NCBI GenBank assembly: GCA_015057435.1
Contig: SVEJ01000003.1
Location: 38,393-102,392, forward strand
Origin: Lachnospiraceae bacterium
GTDB taxonomy: Bacteria; Bacillota; Clostridia; Lachnospirales; Lachnospiraceae
DNA length: 64,000 nucleotides
Direction: 5' to 3'
Shown: positions 1 to 9,560 of the stretch, one piece after another
Numbering within the stretch: position 1 is the stretch's first letter
Layout of the letters: each line of letters opens with the position of its first letter
The notes under the pieces: model-generated
What the model saw: the letters and a program-made list of their open reading frames with translations, nothing else
The model's database searches: none
Told to the model about the DNA's origin: nothing
Program-made: the position numbers and the translations under genes

Positions 1-20
1 AAAAGGCGGGTGAGTAAGAT

Positions 21-239
21 ATGTTGGCCTTATCAAGAAAAGAGAATGAATCAATCATGATTGGTAATGATATTGAAATTACCATCTTAGAAGTAAAGGG
101 TGAGCAGGTTAAGATAGGTATTACTGCACCGAAATCTGTGCCGATTTATCGTGAAGAAGTGTATGCGCAGATTAAGGAAGCGAACAAGGAAGCAGCATCA
201 GATACTGCACAGGATACATTGAAGAACCTATTTCAATAA
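21..239 (+). CDS. csrA: Carbon storage regulator / translational repressor CsrA
   Basis: 72 aa, [48 protein letters not shown] is a typical CsrA sequence; lies at head of flagellar genes. Confidence 0.97.
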   Translation: MLALSRKENESIMIGNDIEITILEVKGEQVKIGITAPKSVPIYREEVYAQIKEANKEAASDTAQDTLKNLFQ

Positions 240-265
240 TTAAAAGTTTTGCATATGTGCTTATT

Positions 266-303
266 GACAGCAGGGAAGCGTATTTGTTCCCTGCTGTCGT
301 TTT
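266..303 (+). terminator. Intrinsic terminator after csrA
   Basis: GACAGCAGGGAA...TTCCCTGCTGTC followed by GTTTTC. Confidence 0.75.
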
Positions 304-450
304 CTCTTTCACAGGAATTTTCATTGAGATTTATAAAATATAAAAAAATTTACAAATTTTTATAAAAAAGATATAATGTATTAGTACGGATGTACCGATA
401 CACTAATTGAAGTATCAGAAGTTTTTGAATTTCACATGGAGGTGGAAAGA

Positions 451-864
451 ATGGCAATTGAAGGTATTAAGTCAAATGTAATGAGTCAGATGAATAGAGT
501 AAGTGAACCGGTTGTTGTAGAGCGACCAGAAGCAATACAGGTTACAGCTCAGCAGACAGCGCCGGTAGTTGCTAGAGAATCTGGCTACGATCAGCAAGAT
601 GGACAGGGAAAAGACGAAGGGAAAAACCTACACGAGGTTTCTCCTGAAAAGGTGAAGGAAGCAATTGGTGAAATTAATCAGAAGATTCGTCCAACGAATA
701 CACAGTGCGAATTTAAATATCACGAAAAGACGAATAGAATTTCTATTACAGTAAGAGATAGAGTGACCGATGAAGTGATTCGTGAGATTCCACCGGAGAA
801 GACTTTGGATATGATTGCAAAGACGCTTGAGTTGGCCGGAATCTTAGTAGATGAGAAACGATAA
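451..864 (+). CDS. flaG: FlaG family flagellar protein
   Basis: C-terminal FKYHEKTNRISITVRDRVTDEVIREIPPEKTLDMIAKTLELAGILVDEKR; start at 451 after GGAGGTGG. Confidence 0.9.
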   Translation: MAIEGIKSNVMSQMNRVSEPVVVERPEAIQVTAQQTAPVVARESGYDQQDGQGKDEGKNLHEVSPEKVKEAIGEINQKIRPTNTQCEFKYHEKTNRISITVRDRVTDEVIREIPPEKTLDMIAKTLELAGILVDEKR

Positions 865-876
865 GGAGGGGTAGAT

Positions 877-2817
877 ATGGCAGGAGTAAGAATGACAGGT
901 CTTGTTTCAGGACTTGATACAGAAAGCCTTGTAGCCCAGTTATCGGATGCGCATAAGATTAAGGTGAATAATGTTCAGAAACAAAAGACGAAGTTGGAGT
1001 GGAAGAAGGAAGCATGGGCTTCGCTTAACACAAAGTTGATGGATTTTTACAAAGGATCTTTGTCAACATTTAAGAGTATATCTACTTATAATGCCAAAGC
1101 TATTACAGGTGATTTGTCCGGTGTGAAGATTACAGCGGGTGCGAATGCTGCAATCGGAACACATAAGGTTCAGGTTACGCAGACAGCCAGTTCACAGATG
1201 TGGACAGGTAAGAAAGTGAATAAGTCTACATATACAGCAACTTCTTATGAGAATGCAGACACAAACATGAAATTATCTGACCTTAAGGATTCTGCAGGTC
1301 ATGATATCGGTGCAAGTCTCAGCGGTGCAAGTTTCACGGTTGGTACAGGAGAGAATGCAAAAGAAGTGATTGTATCTGTGGGAATGGATGCAACGGTGCA
1401 GGATGCACTTGATAATATTAACAGCCAGTTAGTAGGAACCGGTGTGGAAGCAACATTTAAGGATGGCAAGCTTGCTTTGTCGAATGTTACTTCGACAGAG
1501 ACGAAGGAGACCGTAGACGGTAAGGAAACAACGAAGTACGAAGGCGGCGAATCAGTTGTGATTACAACAGATGATGAGCTTAGTGCGAAAGTGTTTGGAC
1601 TGAAGCAGAATGAAGAGGTTACATTGAAGGCGAAGTCTGAAGATGAGAAGGCGAGCGGAACTGCAAGCACAGAAGGTTTTTATAAGAAGGTAGAGACAAC
1701 AGGAAGTTCTGTGACGGGAGCGACTAAGCTTACTGATCTTGGAATCGCAGAGGGAACCGTGATTAAGGTTAATGGTAAAGATATTACTGTTTCAGCTACG
1801 ATGACAATGAGCGGTCTTGCAAAGGAAATGGCAGGAACGGGTATTAATGCGAATTATGATGAGAAACAGGGTAGATTTTACTTGAGCTCGAAAGCATCCG
1901 GTGTAGAGAATGCATTTACTGTAGAAGCAGATGATGCAACACTTGCAGCATTAGGTCTTGATTTGAAAGAAGGCGATGAAGGCTATATTGCAGCACAGGA
2001 TGCAAAAGTAATCTACAATGGCGTGGAATATACGCAAAGCTCTAACTCGTTTGCAATTAACGGACTTACGATTGATGCAACAGAAGTTGGAAAAGAGCAG
2101 AGTTTCAATGTGAATAATGATGTGGATGGTGTCTATGACAAGATTAAGGAATTTGTGAAGTCTTATAACTCCTTGATTGAAGAGATGAACACATTATACA
2201 GCGCAGAACGTGTAAAAGATTATGAGCCACTTACGGATGAAGAAAAAGAGGCGATGAGTGATGACCAGATTGAGAAATGGGAAGGCATCATTAAAAAGTC
2301 ACTTCTTCGTAAGGATGACACAATCAGTTCTTTGCTTTCAACAATGCGTACAGTATTGAATAAGCAAGTATCTGTTACGAATGCAGACGGGACAACAACG
2401 AATTATGCATTAGCATCATTTGGTATCGAAACAGGTATCTATTCAGAAAAAGGAAAGCTTCACATTTTAGGCAATCCGGATGATGCAGACTATGCAGATA
2501 AAGCAGACAAGTTAAAAGCAGCACTTGCAAGTAATCCGGATGCATTAGCAAAGACATTTAATGAGATTGGTACGGAGTTGTATTCAAGATTCCAGACTGC
2601 AATGAAGAGTACAGAGATGAGTAGTGCATTGACGTTCTATAATGATAAGCAGATTGATGATGAGCTAGAAGAATTCGATGAAAGAATCGGAACATTAGAA
2701 GATAAGCTCCTCAAGGAAGAAGATAAGTACTATAAGCAGTTTGCGGCGATGGAAGCAGCAATGGCAAAGTTACAATCCCAGCAATCTTATGTCGCACAGT
2801 TATTCGGTGGACAGTAA
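877..2817 (+). CDS. fliD: Flagellar filament capping protein FliD
   Basis: N-terminal RMTGLVSGLDTESLVAQL and C-terminal coiled coil; position between flaG and fliS. Confidence 0.95.
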   Translation: MAGVRMTGLVSGLDTESLVAQLSDAHKIKVNNVQKQKTKLEWKKEAWASLNTKLMDFYKGSLSTFKSISTYNAKAITGDLSGVKITAGANAAIGTHKVQVTQTASSQMWTGKKVNKSTYTATSYENADTNMKLSDLKDSAGHDIGASLSGASFTVGTGENAKEVIVSVGMDATVQDALDNINSQLVGTGVEATFKDGKLALSNVTSTETKETVDGKETTKYEGGESVVITTDDELSAKVFGLKQNEEVTLKAKSEDEKASGTASTEGFYKKVETTGSSVTGATKLTDLGIAEGTVIKVNGKDITVSATMTMSGLAKEMAGTGINANYDEKQGRFYLSSKASGVENAFTVEADDATLAALGLDLKEGDEGYIAAQDAKVIYNGVEYTQSSNSFAINGLTIDATEVGKEQSFNVNNDVDGVYDKIKEFVKSYNSLIEEMNTLYSAERVKDYEPLTDEEKEAMSDDQIEKWEGIIKKSLLRKDDTISSLLSTMRTVLNKQVSVTNADGTTTNYALASFGIETGIYSEKGKLHILGNPDDADYADKADKLKAALASNPDALAKTFNEIGTELYSRFQTAMKSTEMSSALTFYNDKQIDDELEEFDERIGTLEDKLLKEEDKYYKQFAAMEAAMAKLQSQQSYVAQLFGGQ

Positions 2818-2890
2818 TATAAGAATATGAATAGAGAAGCAGCTGTTATCTAATGGCTGCTTCTTGAATACAAAAGTAAGAGGTGACGTT

Positions 2891-3271
2891 ATGGCATATA
2901 ATCCGATGGCAGCATATGGAACCAATAAAGTTACAACGGCAACGCCGGCAGAGTTGACATTGATGTTGTATGAAGGTGCAATCAAGTTTTGTAATATTGC
3001 ACAGATGGCGATAGAGAAGAATGATTATGAAAAAGCGCATATCAATATCCAAAAAGCAAGGAATATTATTGTAGAATTGCAGTCTACATTGAATTTTGAC
3101 TATCCCGTTGCGAAGGATTTTGATGTGTTATATACATTTATTTTTGATAAATTAGTTGCTGCGAATGTCCAAAAAGACGCAGCAATCTTAGATGAAGTGT
3201 TAGTGGAGCTTCGGGAGATTCGTGATATCTGGAAGCAGATTATGAAGACGACAAAGGACCCTAGATTTTGA
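2891..3271 (+). CDS. fliS: Flagellar export chaperone FliS
   Basis: MAYNPMAAYGTNKVTTATPAELTLMLYEGAIKFCNIA is typical FliS; RBS AAGAGGTGA. Confidence 0.95.
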   Translation: MAYNPMAAYGTNKVTTATPAELTLMLYEGAIKFCNIAQMAIEKNDYEKAHINIQKARNIIVELQSTLNFDYPVAKDFDVLYTFIFDKLVAANVQKDAAILDEVLVELREIRDIWKQIMKTTKDPRF

Positions 3272-3289
3272 TAGATAAGGATGAAGTGT

Positions 3290-3772
3290 ATGGGTGAGAA
3301 TCAAAGATATGTCGGCATTTTGTTAGACACATTAGAAAAGAAGCAAGGCGTTTTGCGAGACATCTTATTGCTGACACAGGATCAGGAGCAGGTGTGCAAG
3401 CAGGATGATTATAATGAGGAACGCATGTCCGAACTTATGAACAAGAAGGAAGTGCAGATTGCAAAGCTGAATGAATTAGACGATGGATTTGACAGAGTGT
3501 ACAGCAGAGTAAGATTAGAGGTTCGTGATCATAAGGAAGAATATAAGGAAGAGATTCTTAAGATGCAGGAATATATTCGTACATGTACGGACCTTGGTAA
3601 TGCGATTATGGTATTAGAGGATCGCAATCGCAGTAGAATTGAACAGTTCTTTATGGGAAAGAAAAGTGAATATAAGATGTCGCGTGCGAAGACGGCTGTT
3701 GCAAGTAATTATCTAAAAACAATGAATAATACAAAAGTCATGAGTGCATATTTTGTAGATAAGAAGAAGTAG
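3290..3772 (+). CDS. Putative FlgN/FliT-like flagellar chaperone
   Basis: 163 aa ORF, helical, directly after fliS. Confidence 0.5.
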   Translation: MGENQRYVGILLDTLEKKQGVLRDILLLTQDQEQVCKQDDYNEERMSELMNKKEVQIAKLNELDDGFDRVYSRVRLEVRDHKEEYKEEILKMQEYIRTCTDLGNAIMVLEDRNRSRIEQFFMGKKSEYKMSRAKTAVASNYLKTMNNTKVMSAYFVDKKK

Positions 3773-3835
3773 ACAACTATATCTATGGCTTGCAAAATTT
3801 TCTGAAAAATATTATAATTTTTTTATAAAAACTAT

Positions 3836-3861
3836 TAACTTTTAAAAATAATGGTCGATAT
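3836..3861 (+). promoter_or_regulatory. Candidate sigma28/SigD promoter of flagellin 1
   Basis: TAAC-N14-GTCGATAT; the same -10-like box as flagellin 2. Confidence 0.5.
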
Positions 3862-3956
3862 ATATAGTGTAACAAACAATTACATATTGAAGTGCAGATA
3901 ATAACTCCGGCAGGAGATATTATATATACCATTAACGGTAGCGTTGCTACTAGTAC

Positions 3957-3990
3957 ATGTCGCAAGGAAGCGACATTATATTCAAGGAGG
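3957..3990 (+). promoter_or_regulatory. Candidate CsrA-binding leader of flagellin 1 (hairpin plus SD)
   Basis: Perfect stem ATGTCGC/GCGACAT with loop AAGGAA at 3957-3976, then CAAGGAGG SD at 3983-3990. Confidence 0.65.
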
Positions 3991-3998
3991 AATTTATT

Positions 3999-4811
3999 AT
4001 GGTAGTACAACACAACATGCAAGCAGTAAACACAAACAGAATGTTAGGTCAGAACGTTAAGGCAGTAGCTAAGAACACAGAGAAGTTGGCTTCTGGTTAC
4101 AAAGTTAACAGAGCTGGCGACGATGCAGCAGGTCTTTCAATTTCTGAGAAGATGAGAAATCAGATTCGTGGTTTGAATCAGGCTGTTAAGAACTCTGAAG
4201 AAGGTATTTCTTTGATTCAGACAGCTGAAGGTAACATGAACGAGATTCACTCTATCCTTCAGAGAATGGGTGAGTTAGCTGTTAAGGCTCGTAACGATGT
4301 TAACGCAACTGAAGATCGTCAGACTATCCAGGATGAGATTACTCAGTTGAAGGAAGAGATTACTTCTATTACTAACAAGGCTGAGTTCAACGGAACTAAG
4401 CTTTTGGATGGTAACCTTTCTGGCAAGTTATTGCAGGTTGGAGCTAACGTAGGTGAGACGATGTCAATCTCTATCAGTGGTACATCACTTTCTACATTAG
4501 GTCTTACAACAACTTCTGTAGGTACAGGTGGAGCTGCATCTGCTGCAATCAGTGCAATTCAGGGAGCTATTAAGGCTGTATCTGCTCAGCGTTCTAAGTT
4601 AGGTGCTGTTCAGAACCGTCTTGAGTACACAATCAACAACTTGGAGAACTACTCTGAGAACTTAACATCTGCTGAGTCTGGTATCCGTGATACAGACATG
4701 GCTGAAGAGATGGTTTCTTATAGCAAGAACAACATCTTACAGCAGGCTGCTCAGTCTATGCTTGCACAAGCTAACCAGTCTAACCAGGGTGTATTATCAT
4801 TACTTCAGTAA
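3999..4811 (+). CDS. Flagellin (short form)
   Basis: MVVQHNMQAVNTNRMLGQNVKAVAKNTEKLASGYKVNRAGDDAAGLSISEKMRNQIRGL; SD AAGGAGG places start at 3999 rather than the upstream ATG. Confidence 0.97.
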   Translation: MVVQHNMQAVNTNRMLGQNVKAVAKNTEKLASGYKVNRAGDDAAGLSISEKMRNQIRGLNQAVKNSEEGISLIQTAEGNMNEIHSILQRMGELAVKARNDVNATEDRQTIQDEITQLKEEITSITNKAEFNGTKLLDGNLSGKLLQVGANVGETMSISISGTSLSTLGLTTTSVGTGGAASAAISAIQGAIKAVSAQRSKLGAVQNRLEYTINNLENYSENLTSAESGIRDTDMAEEMVSYSKNNILQQAAQSMLAQANQSNQGVLSLLQ

Positions 4812-4832
4812 TTGTATAATTGCCGAGGTAAG

Positions 4833-4860
4833 AGGCAGGTCCTTATGGACCTGCCTTTTG
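4833..4860 (+). terminator. Intrinsic terminator after flagellin 1
   Basis: AGGCAGGTCC-TTAT-GGACCTGCCT-TTT. Confidence 0.85.
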
Positions 4861-4939
4861 ACTTTTATAAAAGGTTTTGTTTGTTATTTCCTTCTATCTA
4901 TGCTACAATGAAGCAAATGTGTACGGACGGAGGTTGCAT

Positions 4940-5293
4940 ATGGAAGAAAAGAGAAAGTATAGAAGATTACCGATTAGTTTGAAGTTAGAAGTATCAGAAG
5001 TATTTAAGCAGGATAATGATGTGATTCGTGATTTGAATGCTGAGATAGAGGTGTTTGATATTTCGAAGAATGGAATTGGTTTTAAGACAACAACTTTGAT
5101 TCCGGAAGGATACTATTTCAATGCGACGATGACATTAGAAAGCTCTGAACAGAAGCTGATGACGGTTGTTAAGATTTTGCATCGTTTTGAATTGCCGGAT
5201 GGATATTACAGATACGGATGTGAATTCACCGGTATGGCCGGAATTTTTGATTTCGTATTCAATGGTTATGAAGATTTGATTGATAAGCAGTAA
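4940..5293 (+). CDS. PilZ domain protein
   Basis: EEKRKYRRLPISLKLEV...DISKNGIGFKT, PilZ-like (RxxxR, DxSxxG). Confidence 0.75.
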   Translation: MEEKRKYRRLPISLKLEVSEVFKQDNDVIRDLNAEIEVFDISKNGIGFKTTTLIPEGYYFNATMTLESSEQKLMTVVKILHRFELPDGYYRYGCEFTGMAGIFDFVFNGYEDLIDKQ

Positions 5294-5358
5294 GAAAATG
5301 CCATGTAGGAAACTCTACATGGCATTTTTGTGTGAAGTATGTGTTGATTCAGAAAGAC

Positions 5359-6615
5359 TTATTGGTGGGATGGAGACAGAAAGACAATATGCTTGCGTGT
5401 GCGCAAATGTTCCCTAATTCCTTCTGTAATGTGATGCGTTCTAATAGGAGAAATTGTAGTCTGTTCCGCGATTGTAAGATCTGCCTCCGTACTATATGGA
5501 AACGTGTTTAACCAATCACATTTTCCGTATCCTACAAGTGTTCCGTTATAACGATTGTATCCTGCATCAAAACCGACCTTGTTATATAGACCAACATATG
5601 CTAGTTGGTAGTCCCCGGGTTCTAGATGAGAAGGAAAGTAAGTGGTAATGTTCGCAGCTCCTGCTAATAGTGGTTCTTCTAAGTTGGCATATATTGTAAA
5701 AGACGTTCCGTCTGTGATGTTTTTGTAGACAAGATAGATGGTAGTAATTCCGATGTCGTCCGTAACTTCGATTTCGTAAGTGGCGACACCGGGTGACTTG
5801 CCATCATATTCTGTAAGTGCAACGCTTTCTAACCTTGGAGCTTCATAGTAATTCATTTCTACTGCTTTCGTAGTTGCGCCGAATACGGCAGCATGTTTTG
5901 GTGAAGGTGCTTCTTCTCCTTTTTTGTGTAGATTGTAGTATGCAGCAATGGCAGTGGCGTCAGCGATGGCAAGCTTTCTTAAACCTTCTTCGGTAGAAAA
6001 ATAAGGTTTATCAATTTCTGAATCCATATAGCAATGTTCTACAATCATAGCGGGAATCCCCTGGTTATATGCATGTCGCAGAACGCCGTAATAATCATCA
6101 AAACTCCCATCGGTTCTTCGCCCGTTCATCTGGGTAACTCTTGCAAACATTCCGGCATTTGATAAACCAATCGCTTCGAATTCGCCTAAAAAACTATCGC
6201 CTAATCGCATCAGTTCATCTTTGTGATAGGCACCGGTACTAAGGTAGATAGATGCACCGTTGCTTGTATGTGATACACTTGCGTTAAAATGTAAGCTTAT
6301 CAGCATATTGGCATGTTGTTCAGATGCACGCTTGCCACGTTCAAAAAGGGAAACTTCTTCGTCCTCTGTTCTGGTAAGAATTGTGGTTACTCCTTCATAT
6401 TCTTCTAATTCTTCTAATAGCATGCGTGCTAACGATAGATTCAGATTTTTTTCCTCTAATCCGTAATAAGTAGCCCCGGTTTCTTCGCCACCATGTCCAG
6501 GATCTAATGCAATGATAAGATTGTTCGTAGTGTGAGCAGTGGCTGAGACGTCAATAGAATTTAGGAAAACCAAGATTATAATTATATATATAATAATAAA
6601 AGTCTTTTTATTCAT
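5359..6615 (-). CDS. N-acetylmuramoyl-L-alanine amidase with C-terminal extension
   Basis: IIALDPGHGGEETGATYYGLEEKNLNLSLARMLLEEL...SLHFNAS amidase_3 motifs. Confidence 0.9.
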   Translation of the reverse strand: MNKKTFIIIYIIIILVFLNSIDVSATAHTTNNLIIALDPGHGGEETGATYYGLEEKNLNLSLARMLLEELEEYEGVTTILTRTEDEEVSLFERGKRASEQHANMLISLHFNASVSHTSNGASIYLSTGAYHKDELMRLGDSFLGEFEAIGLSNAGMFARVTQMNGRRTDGSFDDYYGVLRHAYNQGIPAMIVEHCYMDSEIDKPYFSTEEGLRKLAIADATAIAAYYNLHKKGEEAPSPKHAAVFGATTKAVEMNYYEAPRLESVALTEYDGKSPGVATYEIEVTDDIGITTIYLVYKNITDGTSFTIYANLEEPLLAGAANITTYFPSHLEPGDYQLAYVGLYNKVGFDAGYNRYNGTLVGYGKCDWLNTFPYSTEADLTIAEQTTISPIRTHHITEGIREHLRTRKHIVFLSPSHQ

Positions 6616-6788
6616 TGCTCGTAGTGTATCCTTTCTTCAAAGCATTTTGTGAATATCTTTTCTTATTATAGCATTTTTTTCTTTTATTTGCTGCATATTC
6701 GTGATATGATGTTTCCATTGTGTAGATAATGCATATATGCAAAATCTGAAAGAGGTTTTGGAGAAAAAATGAAAAGTGAGGATTTATT

Positions 6789-8147
6789 ATGAAACAGAAG
6801 AAAGACAACTTTTCCAGCAGGCTTGGATTTGTCCTTGCAGCAGCAGGTTCTGCAGTAGGCTTGGGAAATCTATGGCGTTTTCCGTATCTTGCGGCAAAGT
6901 ATGGTGGAGGTAGTTTTTTGTTAATCTACCTTATTCTGGCAGTTACATTTGGTTTTGCGTTACTTACTACCGAGATTGCGCTTGGTAGAAAGACCGGAAA
7001 GAGCGCACTATATGCGTTTGGAAAGTTGAACGAAAAATGGAGCTTTATTGGTGTATTGGCAAGTGCGGTTCCTATCATTATTATGCCATATTACTGTGTA
7101 ATAGGTGGTTGGGTAATTAAGTATGCATGGGTATACATCGCCGGAAGTGGTGCAGCCGCTGCCGGAGATGATTTTTTTACCGGATTTATTTCACAACCGG
7201 TCGAACCGATAGCCTGGCTTGTTGTTTTTATTCTTGCATCGATGGCGATTATCTTGTTAGGTGTCAACAAGGGAATTGAGAACATGAGTAAGGTTCTTAT
7301 GCCATTGCTTGTTGTGCTATCTGTTGTGATTGCGATTTTTGTAATTACAAGACCGGGTGCGACAGCGGGACTTGTATATTATTTCAAGCCTGATTTATCG
7401 AAAATGTCAGCAAATGCATTTCTTGCGGCACTTGGACAGTTGTTCTATTCTATGTCGTTAGCGATGGGTATTATGATAACGTATGGTTCTTATATGAAAA
7501 AAGAAGATGACATAGAAGCAAGTGTGCGTAACGTAGAGATTTTTGATACGGGAATTGCGTTTTTAGCTGGTTTGATGATTGTACCGGCTGTGTTTGTTTT
7601 CAATAATGGCGATACCGAAGCTTTGAAAGCAGGACCGACATTAATGTTCATTACGCTTCCGAAGGTATTTGACAGTATGGCAGGAGGTCATATAATAGGT
7701 GCTGTATTCTTTATCCTAGTGTTCTTTGCGGCGCTTACATCTGCAATTTCTTTGATGGAAACAGTTGTATCAATTTTCGTTGAGAAAACAGGGAAGAGCC
7801 GTAAGTTTATTACGATTTGTGTGACAATCTATACAATTCTTATGGCAGTTCCTTCTTCGTTAGGATTTGGAATATGGAGTCATATATCAATAAAGGGACT
7901 AAGTATCCTTGATATGTGGGATTTCCTTTCTAACAGCGTATTGATGCCGATTGTTGCATTGCTTACTTGTATCTTTGTTGGATATGTTGTGAAGACCAAT
8001 ATAGTTACGGATGAGGTGAAGGCTTCGACGGACAAGTTTAAGAGTGAGAAGTTATATGTTGTGTTAATTAAGTATTTTTCTCCGATTCTAATCGTACTGA
8101 TTTTAATTAGTTCAATTTTGAATACATTTGGAATTATTACATTATAA
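6789..8147 (+). CDS. Sodium-dependent (SNF family) transporter
   Basis: FSSRLGFVLAAAGSAVGLGNLWRFPYLAAKYGGGSFLLIYL signature. Confidence 0.95.
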   Translation: MKQKKDNFSSRLGFVLAAAGSAVGLGNLWRFPYLAAKYGGGSFLLIYLILAVTFGFALLTTEIALGRKTGKSALYAFGKLNEKWSFIGVLASAVPIIIMPYYCVIGGWVIKYAWVYIAGSGAAAAGDDFFTGFISQPVEPIAWLVVFILASMAIILLGVNKGIENMSKVLMPLLVVLSVVIAIFVITRPGATAGLVYYFKPDLSKMSANAFLAALGQLFYSMSLAMGIMITYGSYMKKEDDIEASVRNVEIFDTGIAFLAGLMIVPAVFVFNNGDTEALKAGPTLMFITLPKVFDSMAGGHIIGAVFFILVFFAALTSAISLMETVVSIFVEKTGKSRKFITICVTIYTILMAVPSSLGFGIWSHISIKGLSILDMWDFLSNSVLMPIVALLTCIFVGYVVKTNIVTDEVKASTDKFKSEKLYVVLIKYFSPILIVLILISSILNTFGIITL

Positions 8148-8241
8148 ATAATAATTGACTTAAGAAGGTGGTATTTTTTGGCGCACAGGTGCGAAAGATA
8201 CCATCTTTTTAATTTTTTTAAAAATTTTTTAAAAAAGGTAT

Positions 8242-8268
8242 AAAGTTATCGATTAGGGTGTCGATATA
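8242..8268 (+). promoter_or_regulatory. Sigma28/SigD promoter of flagellin 2
   Basis: TAAA-N15-GTCGATAT, close to consensus TAAA-N15-GCCGATAT. Confidence 0.75.
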
Positions 8269-8331
8269 TAAGGTGTAAGGAACAAAAAAGGATTTGAGTT
8301 CACTTAGAAAAAAATAAATTTAGAGGAATAG

Positions 8332-8357
8332 ATCAAAAGGATTTGATATCAAGGAGG
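8332..8357 (+). promoter_or_regulatory. Candidate CsrA-binding leader of flagellin 2
   Basis: ATCAAA-AGGA-TTTGAT hairpin at 8332-8347 followed by AAGGAGG SD. Confidence 0.5.
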
Positions 8358-8365
8358 AATGAATT

Positions 8366-9187
8366 ATGGTAGTACAGCACAATATGCAAGCAGTTAACAC
8401 AAACAGAATGTTAGGACAGAACGTGAAGGCAGTAGCGAAGAACACAGAGAAGTTATCATCAGGTTACAAGGTAAACCGAGCAGCAGATGATGCAGCTGGT
8501 CTTTCTATTTCTGAAAAGATGAGAAATCAGATTCGTGGTTTGAATCAGGCTGTTAAGAATTCAGAGGAAGGAATTTCACTTATTCAGACAGCAGAAGGTA
8601 ACATGAATGAGATTCACTCAATCCTTCAAAGAATGGGTGAGTTGGCGGTTAAGGCTCGTAATGATGTTAACGCAACAGAAGATCGTCAGACAATTCAGGA
8701 TGAGATTGTTCAGTTGAAGGAAGAGATTACATCTATTACGAACAAGGCAGAGTTCAATGGAACAAAGCTTTTAGATGGTTCGATGAGCACAGGTGCTGCT
8801 AAGTTATTGCAGGTTGGTGCGAATGTTGGAGAGACAATGTCAGTTTCTATCAGTGGTACATCACTTTCCACATTGGGTCTTACAGATGTATCTGTAGGAA
8901 CAGGTGAAGCTGCTTCTGCTGCAATTTCTGCAATTCAGACAGCAATTAAGCATGTATCAGCACAGCGTTCTAAGTTGGGTGCTGTTCAGAATCGTCTTGA
9001 GTATACAATTAACAACTTAGAGAACTACTCTGAGAACTTAACATCTGCTGAGTCAGGAATCAGAGATACTGATATGGCTACAGAGATGGTTGCATACAGC
9101 AAGAATAACATCTTGCAGCAGGCAGCACAGTCAATGCTTTCACAGGCTAATCAGTCTACACAGGGTGTTCTTAACTTATTACAGTAA
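8366..9187 (+). CDS. Flagellin (short form), paralogue of 3999-4811
   Basis: Near-identical N- and C-terminal D0/D1 regions to flagellin 1. Confidence 0.97.
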   Translation: MVVQHNMQAVNTNRMLGQNVKAVAKNTEKLSSGYKVNRAADDAAGLSISEKMRNQIRGLNQAVKNSEEGISLIQTAEGNMNEIHSILQRMGELAVKARNDVNATEDRQTIQDEIVQLKEEITSITNKAEFNGTKLLDGSMSTGAAKLLQVGANVGETMSVSISGTSLSTLGLTDVSVGTGEAASAAISAIQTAIKHVSAQRSKLGAVQNRLEYTINNLENYSENLTSAESGIRDTDMATEMVAYSKNNILQQAAQSMLSQANQSTQGVLNLLQ

Positions 9188-9227
9188 TCTATCTAATTTC
9201 ATAGAATACGATAAGAACTTTTCACAA

Positions 9228-9257
9228 GGGCTGGCCAAGACGGCCAGCCCTTGTTTT
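9228..9257 (+). terminator. Intrinsic terminator after flagellin 2
   Basis: GGGCTGGCC-AAGAC-GGCCAGCCC-TTGTTTTT. Confidence 0.85.
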
Positions 9258-9297
9258 TAGTATATTAAGGTGAATGATTATATTGCAGGAGGTCATT

Positions 9298-9546
9298 ATG
9301 GAAGAAATACGTGCAGAGATAGAGAGAATTGCGAAATTGTTATATCAGGAAAAAAAAGATGATGCATATGCAGGAATTAGTAGCCTCGTTCCTGAATTGG
9401 TTGCATATACAGGAGGTATAGAAGATACAGAGAAGCAGCAAAAGCTGACAGAAGTTTTAGGAAATGCGCTTGGCGCAATGGAAGAGGAAGATTTGACACT
9501 TTTGGCAGATATCTTACAATATGACTTAATGGATGAATTGGTATAA
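9298..9546 (+). CDS. Small helical protein, resembles N-terminal domain of the 27615 Maf protein
   Basis: LGNALGAMEEEDLTLLADILQYDLMDEL compares with LLSGVMNAQENEDYVLIADLLELQIIPWL in Maf-2. Confidence 0.6.
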   Translation: MEEIRAEIERIAKLLYQEKKDDAYAGISSLVPELVAYTGGIEDTEKQQKLTEVLGNALGAMEEEDLTLLADILQYDLMDELV

Positions 9547-9560
9547 TTGGAGTAGAAAGT

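Noticed and set aside
1299-1670. Antisense ORF opposite fliD and many similar overlapping ORFs (e.g. 22598-23107, 53114-53764, 55254-55748)
   Set aside because: They oppose confidently assigned genes, have low-complexity or Cys/His-rich unnatural composition and no recognisable domains.
3957-3998. Flagellin 1 start at 3957 as in the ORF track
   Set aside because: The ATG lies in a hairpin and the paralogue starts at MVVQHNMQ; a strong SD places the start at 3999.
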